Shown: positions 52,427 to 60,209 of the stretch, piece by piece
Layout: each line of letters opens with the position of its first letter
Position numbering within the stretch: position 1 is the stretch's first letter
Source of the DNA: Roseibacterium beibuensis
Lineage (GTDB): Bacteria; Pseudomonadota; Alphaproteobacteria; Rhodobacterales; Rhodobacteraceae
DNA: 64,000 nt
NCBI RefSeq assembly: GCF_039542305.1
Contig: NZ_BAABHW010000001.1
Span: forward strand, 744,001 to 808,000
Reading direction: 5' to 3'
Notes under the pieces: model-generated
Database searches by the model: none
What the model was told of the DNA's origin: nothing
What the model saw: only the letters and a program-made list of their open reading frames with translations
Position numbers and translations under genes: made by a program

Positions 52427-52566
52427 GGCGCGGGTCCTGTCGTTGGGGCTGTCTGAAAGCTAGGCCGCGCGGGGCGGGGCCGCAACCGCGCCAAGCGGCT
52501 GAATGGGAACCATGTCGCATCTGCGGCGTTGAGAGGCTGACGCAAGAACAGGACAGGAGACCTCAG

Positions 52567-52758
52567 ATGAGCGCCCCCGACACCAATCTGGAAAAACAGG
52601 AACGCCGCCACAAACCCTCGATGATCGCCCTGCGGCTGGTTATCGCCTTCGCCGTGCTGGCGCTGGTCGGTTTCGTTGCGCTGCAGATGCTCGGCTCGGG
52701 CGACCCGATCGCCGAAGAGCTGGAAACCGGCAGCGCCCCCTCTGCTGCGGTCGATTGA
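52567..52758 (+). CDS. 63-residue single-helix membrane protein
   Basis: The ORF starts at ATG 52567 after GGAGACC, encodes a charged N-terminus (EKQERRHKPS), a transmembrane helix (MIALRLVIAFAVLALVGFVAL, about residues 19-40) and an acidic tail. It lies between divergent pepN and photolyase. The amphipathic pattern and good ribosome-binding site support it. The function is unknown. Confidence 0.72.
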   Translation: MSAPDTNLEKQERRHKPSMIALRLVIAFAVLALVGFVALQMLGSGDPIAEELETGSAPSAAVD

Positions 52759-52777
52759 GGCAGCGCGGGGAATCGCT

Positions 52778-52805
52778 TTGACGCGCGGCGATTTCCCCTT
52801 ATCTG
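52778..52805 (+). promoter_or_regulatory. Probable photolyase promoter
   Basis: TTGACG (52778-52783) and TTATCT/TATCTG (52799-52805) are separated by 15-16 bp, just before the photolyase ATG at 52813. The -10 is so close to the ATG that the mRNA would be nearly leaderless. I see no light- or sigma-E-type element. Confidence 0.45.
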
Positions 52806-52812
52806 ACCGCCC

Positions 52813-54351
52813 ATGAACGGCAATGTTCTCGTTTGGTTCAAGCGCGACCTGCGCATTCACGATAACCCCGCACTGGCCGAGGCGGCCGGGCGGGGTGCGT
52901 GCGTTCTGCCCCTTTACATCGTCGAGCCCGAGCTCTGGGCGCAGCCCGACGCCTCTGCCCGGCAATGGCGCTTCGTGGCCGAGAGCCTGGCCGGGGTGCG
53001 GGACGACCTGGCCGGGCTGGGCGCGCCCCTGGTGGTGCGCATGGGCGATGCGGTCGAGGTGCTGCGGACGCTCTGCGCGCGGCACGGCATCGCGCAGATC
53101 GTCAGCAGCGAGGAAACCGGCAACCTCTGGACCTATGCGCGCGACCGCCGCGTGGGGGCCTGGGCGCGCGAGGCCGGGATCGCCTGGGTCGAGGTGCCGC
53201 AACTGGGCGTGGTGCGGCGGTTGTCGGGGCGCGACGGGTGGGCCGCCGGTCGCGAAAAGGCCATGCGGCGCAAAGCGATGGCCGCGCCCGAGGCGCTGAA
53301 GCCCCTGCCGGAAGAGGCGGGGGCGATCCCGGATGCGCGCGATCTGGGCCTTGCCTTCGATCCCTGTCCGGGGCGTCAGAAGGGCGGGCGCGCGCACGGC
53401 CTTTCGCTGATGCAGGGGTTTCTGACCGAACGCGGGCGCAGCTATCGCCGCGACATGTCCTCTCCCCTGACCGGGGAGGGGGCCTGTTCCCGCCTGTCGC
53501 CGCACCTGGCCTGGGGCACGCTCAGCCCGCGCGAGGTGGTGCAAGCGACCAAGGCGCGCAAATCCGAGGTGAAAGGCACGCGCGAGGAGTGGGCGGGATC
53601 GCTGAAAAGCTTCGAGGCGCGGCTCGCCTGGCGCGACCATTTCATGCAGAAGCTGGAGGATCAGCCCAGCATCGAGACGCGCTGCCTGCACCCGGCCTAC
53701 GAGGCTCTGCGCCCGGTCGCGCCCGATGCCGCGCGTCTGGCGGCGTGGCAGGCGGGAGAGACGGGCCTGCCCTTTGTCGATGCCTGCATGCGGTACCTGG
53801 CCCATGGCGGCTGGCTGAATTTCCGGATGCGCTCGATGCTGGTGGCGGTGGCCTCCTATCACCTGTGGCTGGACTGGCGCGCGACCGGGCCGCATCTCGC
53901 GCGGATGTTCACCGATTACGAACCGGGCATCCACTGGCCGCAGGTGCAGATGCAATCGGGCACGACCGGCATGAACACGGTGCGCATCTACAACCCGGTC
54001 AAGCAGGGGCATGACCAGGACCCGGACGGGGTGTTCACGCGACGGTGGGTGCCGGAACTGGCCGAGGTGCCCGATGCTTTCCTGCAGGAACCGTGGCGTT
54101 GGGAGGGGGCGGGGCGGCTCTTGGGCAAACGCTATCCGGTTCCGCTGGTGGATGTGGCCAGGGCCGCGAAGGAGGCGCGCGAAAAGGTCTGGGGTGTGCG
54201 GCGCGGCGCGGCTTTCCGCGACGAGGCCGCGCGGATTGTCGAGAAGCATGCCAGCCGCAAGGATCGGGGCGCGGGCCGGCATTTCGTGAATGACCGTGCA
54301 CCCCGGCGGCGCGGCGGCGGCGACGCCCGGCAGTTGCGCATGGACCTGTGA
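52813..54351 (+). CDS. Deoxyribodipyrimidine photolyase/cryptochrome family protein
   Basis: This 512-residue flavoprotein has an N-terminal Rossmann domain (VLVWFKRDLRIHDNPAL) for the antenna chromophore and a C-terminal FAD domain with SRLSPHLAWGTLSPREV, AWRDHFMQKL and HWPQVQMQSGTTGMNTVRIYNP in parts. It uses blue light to repair pyrimidine dimers or acts as a cryptochrome. The tail (after about 490) is basic and Gly/Arg-rich. DUF2256 follows after 126 bp, as is common beside photolyases. Which subclass it belongs to is not certain. Confidence 0.92.
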   Translation: MNGNVLVWFKRDLRIHDNPALAEAAGRGACVLPLYIVEPELWAQPDASARQWRFVAESLAGVRDDLAGLGAPLVVRMGDAVEVLRTLCARHGIAQIVSSEETGNLWTYARDRRVGAWAREAGIAWVEVPQLGVVRRLSGRDGWAAGREKAMRRKAMAAPEALKPLPEEAGAIPDARDLGLAFDPCPGRQKGGRAHGLSLMQGFLTERGRSYRRDMSSPLTGEGACSRLSPHLAWGTLSPREVVQATKARKSEVKGTREEWAGSLKSFEARLAWRDHFMQKLEDQPSIETRCLHPAYEALRPVAPDAARLAAWQAGETGLPFVDACMRYLAHGGWLNFRMRSMLVAVASYHLWLDWRATGPHLARMFTDYEPGIHWPQVQMQSGTTGMNTVRIYNPVKQGHDQDPDGVFTRRWVPELAEVPDAFLQEPWRWEGAGRLLGKRYPVPLVDVARAAKEAREKVWGVRRGAAFRDEAARIVEKHASRKDRGAGRHFVNDRAPRRRGGGDARQLRMDL

Positions 54352-54388
54352 GAGGGTGCGCCGCGCCTGCGCCGCGTCGCCCGGGCAA

Positions 54389-54448
54389 GCGCCTCAAGGG
54401 GCCTTGAGCCCCTTTCGGCGCTGGTTTGCATATTTGAGGGATAAAGAT
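54389..54448 (-). repeat. TTTATCC...AAATATGC repeat, copy D, with compound hairpin
   Basis: On the minus strand the core ATCTTTATCCCTCAAATATG plus C (54448-54428) is followed by a compound hairpin at 54421-54389. On the plus strand this is GCGCC-tc-AAGGGGC-cttga-GCCCCTT-tc-GGCGC. It has the same architecture as copy C with compensatory base changes. It lies between photolyase and DUF2256. Confidence 0.85.
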
Positions 54449-54477
54449 GGGGCGGGGTGGCCCGGAAAGGGGAAGCG

Positions 54478-54651
54478 ATGGCCAGGATGCGCCGGAATTC
54501 GGATTTGCCGCAAAAGACCTGCGCGCAATGCGGGCGGCCCTTTGCGTGGCGCAAGAAATGGGAGAAGGTCTGGGACGAGCTGCGCTATTGCTCGGACCGC
54601 TGCCGGGCCGAGGCGAAGCGCGGGCGCAAGAGCGGAGGAAAGGATGGCTGA
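54478..54651 (+). CDS. DUF2256 zinc-ribbon protein
   Basis: This 57-residue basic protein has one C4 zinc ribbon: C-A-Q-C-G at residues 15-19 and YCSDRC at residues 38-43. The ribbon's WRKKWEKVWDELRYC segment is typical of DUF2256, a tiny family often encoded beside photolyases, as here. ATG 54478 follows GGGGAAG. The next gene starts within it (8-bp overlap). The function is unknown; an accessory role in light or DNA-damage response is inferred from synteny. Confidence 0.9.
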   Translation: MARMRRNSDLPQKTCAQCGRPFAWRKKWEKVWDELRYCSDRCRAEAKRGRKSGGKDG

Positions 54652-55030
54652 CCAGTTGATTTCCACCGGATCGCCCTTCGAGGCCGAGATCGGGTATTCG
54701 CGCGCCGTGGTGGCCGATGGCTGGGTCTTCGTCGCGGGCACGACCGGGTTCGACTATGCGACGATGGAGATCTCCGACGACGTGGCCGCGCAGGCCGATC
54801 AGACCTTTCGCACCATTGCCGGGGCGTTGGCCGAGGTCGGGGCCTCGATGGCTGACGTGGTGCGGGTGCGCTACATCCTGCCCGATGCCGAAGATTGGCC
54901 CGCCTGCTGGCCGGTGACGCGCAACTGGCTGGGCGAGGTGCGGCCTGCCGCGACCATGATCGTGGCGGCCTTGCAGGACCCGCGCATGAAAATCGAGATC
55001 GAAGTGACCGCAAGATTGCCCAAGACTTAG
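54644..55030 (+). CDS. RidA-family protein
   Basis: This 128-residue RidA/YjgF/UK114-fold protein has VFVAGTTGFDYAT (residues about 27-39), TFRTIAGALAEVGASMADVVRVRYIL, and the late RPAATMIVAAL in which the Arg contacts the carboxylate of the imine substrate. It probably hydrolyses reactive enamines or imines from PLP enzymes. ATG 54644 overlaps the DUF2256 stop, so they are coupled. Length is standard. Confidence 0.92.
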   Translation: MADQLISTGSPFEAEIGYSRAVVADGWVFVAGTTGFDYATMEISDDVAAQADQTFRTIAGALAEVGASMADVVRVRYILPDAEDWPACWPVTRNWLGEVRPAATMIVAALQDPRMKIEIEVTARLPKT

Positions 55031-55132
55031 GCATGTGCACGGGCTGCGGGCGGTCTGCGCGGGGCTGTCCCTTTGCGGCGGCGATTAGCCGGGCTATATC
55101 GGGAAGGATCGGAACGACCCGGAAGGACAATC

Positions 55133-55912
55133 ATGGCCCGGCCCGTCATTGGCATCATCGGCAACCATCACCTCGTCAATGACGAGTACCCGACCCATGC
55201 GGGCGGGACGATGAATTCCGAGGCGATCGCCTGCGTGGCCGATTGCATGCCGCTGCTGATCCCGGCCGATCCGCGCTTCGTAGCGACCGAGGAATTGATG
55301 ACGGCCTGCGACGGGTTCCTGTTCACCGGCGGGCGGCCCAACGTGCACCCCGAGGAATATGGCGAGGACGCAACCGAGGCGCATGGCGCGTTCGACCGGG
55401 CGCGCGACGCGGTGGCCTTGCCGCTGATCCGCGCCTGCGTCGAGCGGGGACAGCCGATCTTCGGCGTCTGCCGAGGCTTCCAGGAGGTCAACGTGGCGAT
55501 GGGGGGCACGCTCTACCCCGAGATCCGGGATCTGCCCGGACGGATGAACCACCGCATGCCCCCCGATGGCACGATCGAAGAGAAATTCGCCCTCCGCCAT
55601 ACCGTCACCTTCACCGAAGGCGGGCCGTTTCATCGGCTCTTCGGCTCGACCGAGGTGATGACGAACACGCTGCACGGGCAGGGGATCAAGACGCCGGGGG
55701 CACGGATCGTGATCGACGGCCACGCGCCCGACGGCACGCCCGAGGCAACCTATGTGAAGGACGCGCCCGGCTTCACCCTGTCGGTCCAGTGGCACCCCGA
55801 GTACCGCGCGGCGACCGACCCGGTCAGCCGCCCGCTGTTCGAGGCTTTCGGGCAGGCGGCGCGGGACTGGCAGGCCCGGAAACGGCCCGTCTCGGTCGCC
55901 GAGGTCGCCTGA
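55133..55912 (+). CDS. Gamma-glutamyl-gamma-aminobutyrate hydrolase-like protein (PuuD family)
   Basis: This 259-residue class-I glutamine-amidotransferase-fold hydrolase has catalytic C113 in GVCRGFQE and His-Glu in QWHPE near residues 222-226. It fits the peptidase C26 / PuuD group that releases GABA or related amines from gamma-glutamyl conjugates. ATG 55133 follows GGAAGGAC. The upstream TATATC sequence could be a -10. No other putrescine genes are nearby, so the exact substrate is open. Confidence 0.9.
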   Translation: MARPVIGIIGNHHLVNDEYPTHAGGTMNSEAIACVADCMPLLIPADPRFVATEELMTACDGFLFTGGRPNVHPEEYGEDATEAHGAFDRARDAVALPLIRACVERGQPIFGVCRGFQEVNVAMGGTLYPEIRDLPGRMNHRMPPDGTIEEKFALRHTVTFTEGGPFHRLFGSTEVMTNTLHGQGIKTPGARIVIDGHAPDGTPEATYVKDAPGFTLSVQWHPEYRAATDPVSRPLFEAFGQAARDWQARKRPVSVAEVA

Positions 55913-56246
55913 TCGGCCCTGCGCTGTCAGGAACACCCCGCTTTTGCGCCGCTTCGGTCATGCCTTGGGCCGATGGCGACGCGCTTGACCCTCTCGTCAT
56001 CATCTCGAAACGGGGTCACGATGTGCCGTTTCCGCATACGCGCCGCCATGGCGGCCGGCGCATTGGCAGGCCCCGCGCTGGCCGATTGGGCCGCATCGCC
56101 GCAAAGCACGGGCGTGGCGGGCCACCACCGGCGCGCAGCCAAGCGGCACCGCCAGCGCGATGCGCGGTGTGACCATGTCGGGCCATGGCGCGTGGAGCGC
56201 GCGTTTCGCCTTGCAGCAAGGCACCCCGCGCTCCGGCGTGATGCGC
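55913..56246. other. 334-bp stretch without a convincing gene
   Basis: A plus-strand ORF from 55973 begins with a signal-peptide-like piece near 56022 (MCRFRIRAAMAAGALAGPALA), but then becomes Arg/His-rich and is compositionally unlike protein. The piece TGAQPSGTASAMRGVTMSG is in another frame and looks more natural, so this could be the remnant of a small secreted protein. I see no RNA gene here. Confidence 0.4.
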
Positions 56247-56429
56247 TCAGGTCGATTTGGGGCCGCGCAACTCCTTGATATGGAGGCGGATCTTGTCCCA
56301 TTTCTCGGCGTCTGCGGTGTTGCCCTCGTCGCGGGCGGCGGCGGCCTTCTGCGCTGCTTCGGCCTCGGCCTTGTCGCCATGGGCGTCGTAAAGCGCATGG
56401 GCGTATTGGATGATGTCCTTGGTTTCCAT
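56247..56429 (-). CDS. 60-residue charged helical protein
   Basis: This small soluble protein starts at ATG 56429, after AAGGAGGAG at ideal spacing. The sequence METKDIIQYAHALYDAHGD, then an Ala/Glu/Lys-rich helix and RLHIKELRG, suggests an amphipathic helical protein. The frame is open upstream for another 95 codons to an ATG at 56714, but the strong ribosome-binding site decides for 56429. I do not know a function. Confidence 0.78.
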   Translation of the reverse strand: METKDIIQYAHALYDAHGDKAEAEAAQKAAAARDEGNTADAEKWDKIRLHIKELRGPKST

Positions 56430-56714
56430 CTGGTCTCCTCCTTGGTTGATCCGGTCTGATGTCAGGTGATCCCGCGCGCCCGGGCAGAGCGCGTCGAGCG
56501 TGTCGGGGGCGAGAGGGCGGCCATCGGGCGTGGTGGCGATGAGGCCGCCGGGCGTCTGGATCAGGATGGCAAGGGGGCGTTTCCCGCCCCATCCGGCCAG
56601 ACCGCGCTCGGGGGACGGGCCGCGCCTCACGTCGAGCGTGACCTCTTCCACGGTGCTGACCGCGTTGGGTCCGCACTGCCGCACCGGGCCGAGGGAGACG
56701 CGCCGCCGTCTCAT
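56430..56714 (-). CDS. Uncertain ORF between DUF2953 and the 60-residue gene
   Basis: From ATG 56714, overlapping the DUF2953 stop (ATGA), the frame reads MRRRRVSLGPVRQCGPNAV, then a beta-like segment RPLAILIQTPGGLIATTPDG, and runs without a stop into the 60-residue gene. Either this is a 155-residue protein that includes that gene, or the upstream part lost its own stop. Only the overlap and composition support it. Confidence 0.35.
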
Positions 56715-57269
56715 GCGGGACCCCGTGAAAAGAGCATCCCGCGATTGACCCAGGCAAAGCGCAGGCCGGTTCCCAGCACCCGGTCGGGGCGGATCGCCAG
56801 GGTGCCCGCTGCGCTGAACTCGAACACCCGGTTGGCGAAATCCGGCACGATCTCGATCCGGCGCGCGGCCTGTCCCGGCCCGTAGATCGGGGGGGGTGAG
56901 GCAGCCCCTGAGCGCGCCGGTATCGGCGGGATCACCGGTGCCGATCCGGCCGTCCAGTTCGAGGTCGCGCAGGCGAAAGGCCGAAAGCAGGCCTGCCACC
57001 AAGGCACCCACACCCTGCACCTGTTGCAACCTGCGCAGGTGGCGCGAGGCGCGGTGGGGGGCGGGTCGTTTTTTCCGATCTCGCGCAGGCTTGTCGCGCC
57101 GTTTGTCACCCGCCAGCGGGATGGCTGGCGCATGCCCCGCCAACAGGCGCAGGTCCAAGCGGAGCTCCGCCGGTGCGGTGCGCGCCCGGAACCGCAGGTG
57201 CCACGGCAGCAGGGCCAGCAGCACCACTGCCGCAAGCAACGTCAAAAGGATGCCGAGCGCGGGGACCAT
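56711..57269 (-). pseudogene. DUF2953 gene with frameshift in a run of eight G/C
   Basis: The N-terminal part from ATG 57269 has a membrane helix (MVPALGILLTLLAAVVLLALL) and DUF2953 features, RDLELDGRIGTGDPADTG. After LRGCLTPP the frame is wrong; removing one base from the run of eight G (plus strand 56889-56896) gives IYGPGQAARRIEIVPDFANRV, the DUF2953 continuation, ending at the TGA at 56711-56713. DUF2953 is normally paired with GerW, as here. The indel could be a real mutation, phase variation, or a sequencing error. Confidence 0.8.
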
Positions 57270-57273
57270 CGGC

Positions 57274-57642
57274 TCAGGCGTCGTTTTCCCTGGCCGCGTT
57301 GCGCCCCATGGCGCGGCCCGCGGTTTCGGCCAGCACGGTCGCGACCGAGGTCATGGCGCCTTTCACCGCTTCGACGCGCGCGCCGTTCTGGTCGATGATG
57401 ATCGCCCCCAGCGGCTTGATCCCGCCACCGGCGCCCGCGCCGCCGCCCTTGCCCTGCGCCTCGCCCTTGCCGGCATCGCCTGTGCCTTCGCCGCCGCCCG
57501 CGCCAAAGCCGAAGCCGTAGCTGACAATGGGAATGACCGTCGCGCCATCCCGCTCGATCGGGTCGCCGAGCACGTTCTTTGGATTGAGCAGCTTGTCGAG
57601 GTCTTCGACCGTCGATGTCAGAAGCGCGTCCACGTCCGTCAT
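57274..57642 (-). CDS. GerW-family protein (YtfJ)
   Basis: This 122-residue GerW/YtfJ-like protein has DALLTSTVEDLDKLLNPKNVLGDP read in parts, VIPIVSYGFGFGAG, and the second half GGGIKPLGAIIIDQ after a long Gly-rich linker. In Bacillus it is a spore protein, but the family is widespread in non-spore-formers. It is followed 4 bp later by DUF2953, the same pairing as ytfJ-ytfI. A weak FNR-like box lies about 64 bp upstream. Function in Rhodobacterales is unknown. Confidence 0.88.
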   Translation of the reverse strand: MTDVDALLTSTVEDLDKLLNPKNVLGDPIERDGATVIPIVSYGFGFGAGGGEGTGDAGKGEAQGKGGGAGAGGGIKPLGAIIIDQNGARVEAVKGAMTSVATVLAETAGRAMGRNAARENDA

Positions 57643-57705
57643 GGCAACCTCCCTGCGTGCCGCGAAAAGACGCCGATAGGTTGCGCATGAAAAGATCGAG
57701 ACGCC

Positions 57706-57719
57706 TTGATGCAGGTCAG
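57706..57719. promoter_or_regulatory. Weak FNR-like box upstream of gerW
   Basis: TTGATGCAGGTCAG matches the FNR consensus TTGAT-N4-ATCAA at eight of ten positions, 64 bp upstream of the GerW start and just inside the end of the ligase intergenic gap. It is weaker than the other two boxes and may be chance. Confidence 0.25.
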
Positions 57720-57723
57720 GGCA

Positions 57724-59322
57724 TCAGCCGTATTGCGCCAGCATCGCCTTCAGGTCGTCGAGCGTGTTGGCCTCGGATACCGGTTTGTCCTGGCGCCAGC
57801 GGGCCATGCGGGGAAAGCGCAGGGCAACGCCGGATTTGTGGCGCGGGCTTTCCTGAATGCCTTCGAAGGCGATCTCGAAGACATGGTGGGGCTTGACCGC
57901 GCGGACCGGGCCGAAGCGGTCGGTGGTGTTCTTGCGCACCCAGGCGGTGATCTTGCGGAACTCCGCATCCGTCAGGCCGGAATAGGCCTTGGTGAAGGGC
58001 ACAAGCGCGTCCCCGTCCCAGACGGCGAAGGTGAAATCGGTATAGAGCGTCGCCCGCCGCCCCGAGCCGGCCTGCGCATAGATCATCACCGCGTCGATGG
58101 TCAGGGGATCGACCTTCCATTTCCACCAATCGCCCTTCTTGCGACCCGCGAGATAGGGCGCGGCGCGGCGTTTCAGCATCAGCCCCTCGGCCCCGATCTC
58201 GCGGCTGATGGCGCGGGCCTCGGTCAGCTCGGCCCAAGTGTCGGCCTCGACCGAGGGGGACAGGCGCAGGGGCGCGCCCTCGGGCAGGTCTGATGCAAGG
58301 GTTTCGAGCTGCGCCCGTCGCTCGGACAGGGGGCGATCGCGCCAGTCTTCGCCGCCCCATTCCAGCAGGTCATAGGCCATGACGATCACGGGCGCCTCTT
58401 TCAGAAGCTTTTTCGGCACCGTCTTGCGCCCGATGCGCGGCTGCAAGCGGGCAAAGGGCAGGGGGCGGGCGGCCTCGGCGTCCCAGGCCAGCACCTCGCC
58501 ATCGATCACGGTGCCCTCGGGGATGAAATCGCGCAGGCGCGCCAGTTCCGGGAAGCGGTCGGTCATCAGGTCTTCGCCCCGTGACCACAGCCAATGCGCG
58601 CCCCCGCGAAGGATCACCTGGCCGCGGATGCCGTCCCATTTGCGCTCGGCGAGCCAGTCGGAGACATCGCCGAGGTCCTCGGGGGCATCCTCCAACTGGT
58701 AGGCGAGGTAGAACGGGTAGGGGCGCGACAGGTCGGCGGTCGGGTCCGGCGCCTCGATCAGGGTTTGCCATGTCACGCTGTCGGGGGTCCAGTCGCCCAT
58801 CAGCCGGTGGGTCAGTTCGGCCTCGTCGATGCCGGTGGCCTGCGCCAGCGCGCGGGTCATCAGTTTCTGGCTGACCCCCATGCGCCAGCCTCCCGTCAAA
58901 AGCTTGTTGAAGACGAAGCGTTCCACCGGGCCGAGGCTGTCCCACGCGTCGAAGATGGCGGATTTGCGCGCCTCCTCGTCCTCGGCATCGAGGGCGCGCA
59001 GCCGCGCGATCCACTCGGCCAGGCTGAGCTCCGCGTCGCGCGTGTTGGGCGGCAGGACCAGCGCGATGGTTTCGGACAGATCGCCCACCACGGGGTAGCA
59101 GGCCTCGAACAGCCAGAGGGGGATGCCCGCCAGCTCGGCCGCCCATTCGCGCAGCTTGGTCGTGGTGATCGTCCGGCGCGGGCGGCGGCCTGACAGAAGC
59201 GCGATGCACCACAGCTTGTCAGCCTCGGGCGCGTTGCGGAAATAGTCCGCAAGCGCCTCGGTCTTGGCCTTGGTCGAGTTGGTCTGATCCAGCCGCGTGA
59301 ACATCGCGGCGAAGCGTTTCAT
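57724..59322 (-). CDS. ATP-dependent DNA ligase (LigB, repair type)
   Basis: This 532-residue enzyme seals DNA nicks by ATP-dependent adenylation. The nucleophile K228 is in motif I, E-R-K-W-D-G-I-R. Later nucleotidyltransferase motifs are VIDGEVLAWD (motif III region), EGLMLKRR (IV) and WWKWKVDP (V). An N-terminal DNA-binding domain of about 200 residues precedes them, and an OB domain follows. It belongs to the ligase family that is genetically linked to an exonuclease, a DEXH helicase and a PdeM phosphoesterase. ATG 59322 overlaps the esterase stop. Confidence 0.94.
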   Translation of the reverse strand: MKRFAAMFTRLDQTNSTKAKTEALADYFRNAPEADKLWCIALLSGRRPRRTITTTKLREWAAELAGIPLWLFEACYPVVGDLSETIALVLPPNTRDAELSLAEWIARLRALDAEDEEARKSAIFDAWDSLGPVERFVFNKLLTGGWRMGVSQKLMTRALAQATGIDEAELTHRLMGDWTPDSVTWQTLIEAPDPTADLSRPYPFYLAYQLEDAPEDLGDVSDWLAERKWDGIRGQVILRGGAHWLWSRGEDLMTDRFPELARLRDFIPEGTVIDGEVLAWDAEAARPLPFARLQPRIGRKTVPKKLLKEAPVIVMAYDLLEWGGEDWRDRPLSERRAQLETLASDLPEGAPLRLSPSVEADTWAELTEARAISREIGAEGLMLKRRAAPYLAGRKKGDWWKWKVDPLTIDAVMIYAQAGSGRRATLYTDFTFAVWDGDALVPFTKAYSGLTDAEFRKITAWVRKNTTDRFGPVRAVKPHHVFEIAFEGIQESPRHKSGVALRFPRMARWRQDKPVSEANTLDDLKAMLAQYG

Positions 59323-60209
59323 GCCGCCGCGGTCTCCTTGATCCAGGCGCCGAGTTCTGCGCAGGCGCGGGTGGCTGCGGGGGTGGCGCCGGCGCGCAGG
59401 TGCCAGACATGCTGCAACCCGTGCCACAGGTCGAGCCGCGTCTCGGGCAGGCGGGCGGCCAGCGCGCGGGCGTCGGGCGCCAGCGCCTCGCCGTCATTGG
59501 CCTGCACCATGATCGGCGGCAGACCCGCCAGATCGCCCTTGAGCGGGCTGAGGCGCGGATCGGTCGGGTCGGCCCCGTCGAGATAGGCGTCGAAGATGCG
59601 CTGCGCCCAGGCCGCGGGGATCAGGTATTCCTCGGTTGCCTCGTCGGCGCGGGCCCCGACATCGCCTGTCAGATCCAGCGCGGGCGCGATCAGCGCGATG
59701 GCGCGCGGCAGGGGCAGGCCCGCGTCGCGCGCTGCCATGACGGTCCCGAGCGCAAGGTTGCCGCCCGCGCTGTCCCCGCCGATGGCGGCAGGCGGGTCGC
59801 CCGCGTCGCAATGGGCGCGGTAGGCGGCAAGGATCGCGTCAGGCGCGGCGGGAAACGGGTTTTCCGGCGCCAGCGGGTAACCCGGCATGTGCATCCGCAT
59901 GCCCGCCGCCTTGGCGACGTGGCTGGCCAGCGCAAGGTGCGTGCGCGGGCTGCCGATGGTGAAGCCGCCGCCATGGATGTAGAACAGAAGCGGCGCCTCC
60001 GGGCCCACGCCCGGCGGGGTGATCATCAGCCCGTCGCGCCCGTCGCTTTCGACCTGCGTGCCGCGCGGTTTCTTCCCGCCCGACAGCGCGGAGGTCGCGA
60101 AGAGGACGCGCAACGCCTTGTGCCACGGCACGTTCGCCAGTGTCGGCTTTTCCATGTATCGTGCCATGCCGCGATAGAGGCGGTCCTTGAGGGTCAGCTC
60201 AGCGTTCAT
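59319..60209 (-). CDS. Alpha/beta hydrolase (HSL-type esterase) inserted in the repair operon
   Basis: This 296-residue esterase of the hormone-sensitive-lipase group has the oxyanion motif HGGGF near residue 82 and the nucleophile elbow GDSAGG near residue 146. Its catalytic His is in HGLQHVWHL near residues 271-278. It starts inside the end of the exonuclease gene (11-bp overlap) and ends overlapping the ligase start (ATGA), so it is within the operon. No role in DNA repair is known for such esterases. Confidence 0.9.
   Translation of the reverse strand: MNAELTLKDRLYRGMARYMEKPTLANVPWHKALRVLFATSALSGGKKPRGTQVESDGRDGLMITPPGVGPEAPLLFYIHGGGFTIGSPRTHLALASHVAKAAGMRMHMPGYPLAPENPFPAAPDAILAAYRAHCDAGDPPAAIGGDSAGGNLALGTVMAARDAGLPLPRAIALIAPALDLTGDVGARADEATEEYLIPAAWAQRIFDAYLDGADPTDPRLSPLKGDLAGLPPIMVQANDGEALAPDARALAARLPETRLDLWHGLQHVWHLRAGATPAATRACAELGAWIKETAAA

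Noticed and set aside
56160..56459. Plus-strand ORF with TGAQPSGTAS start
   Set aside because: It overlaps a small minus-strand gene with an excellent ribosome-binding site, and has no start signal of its own.
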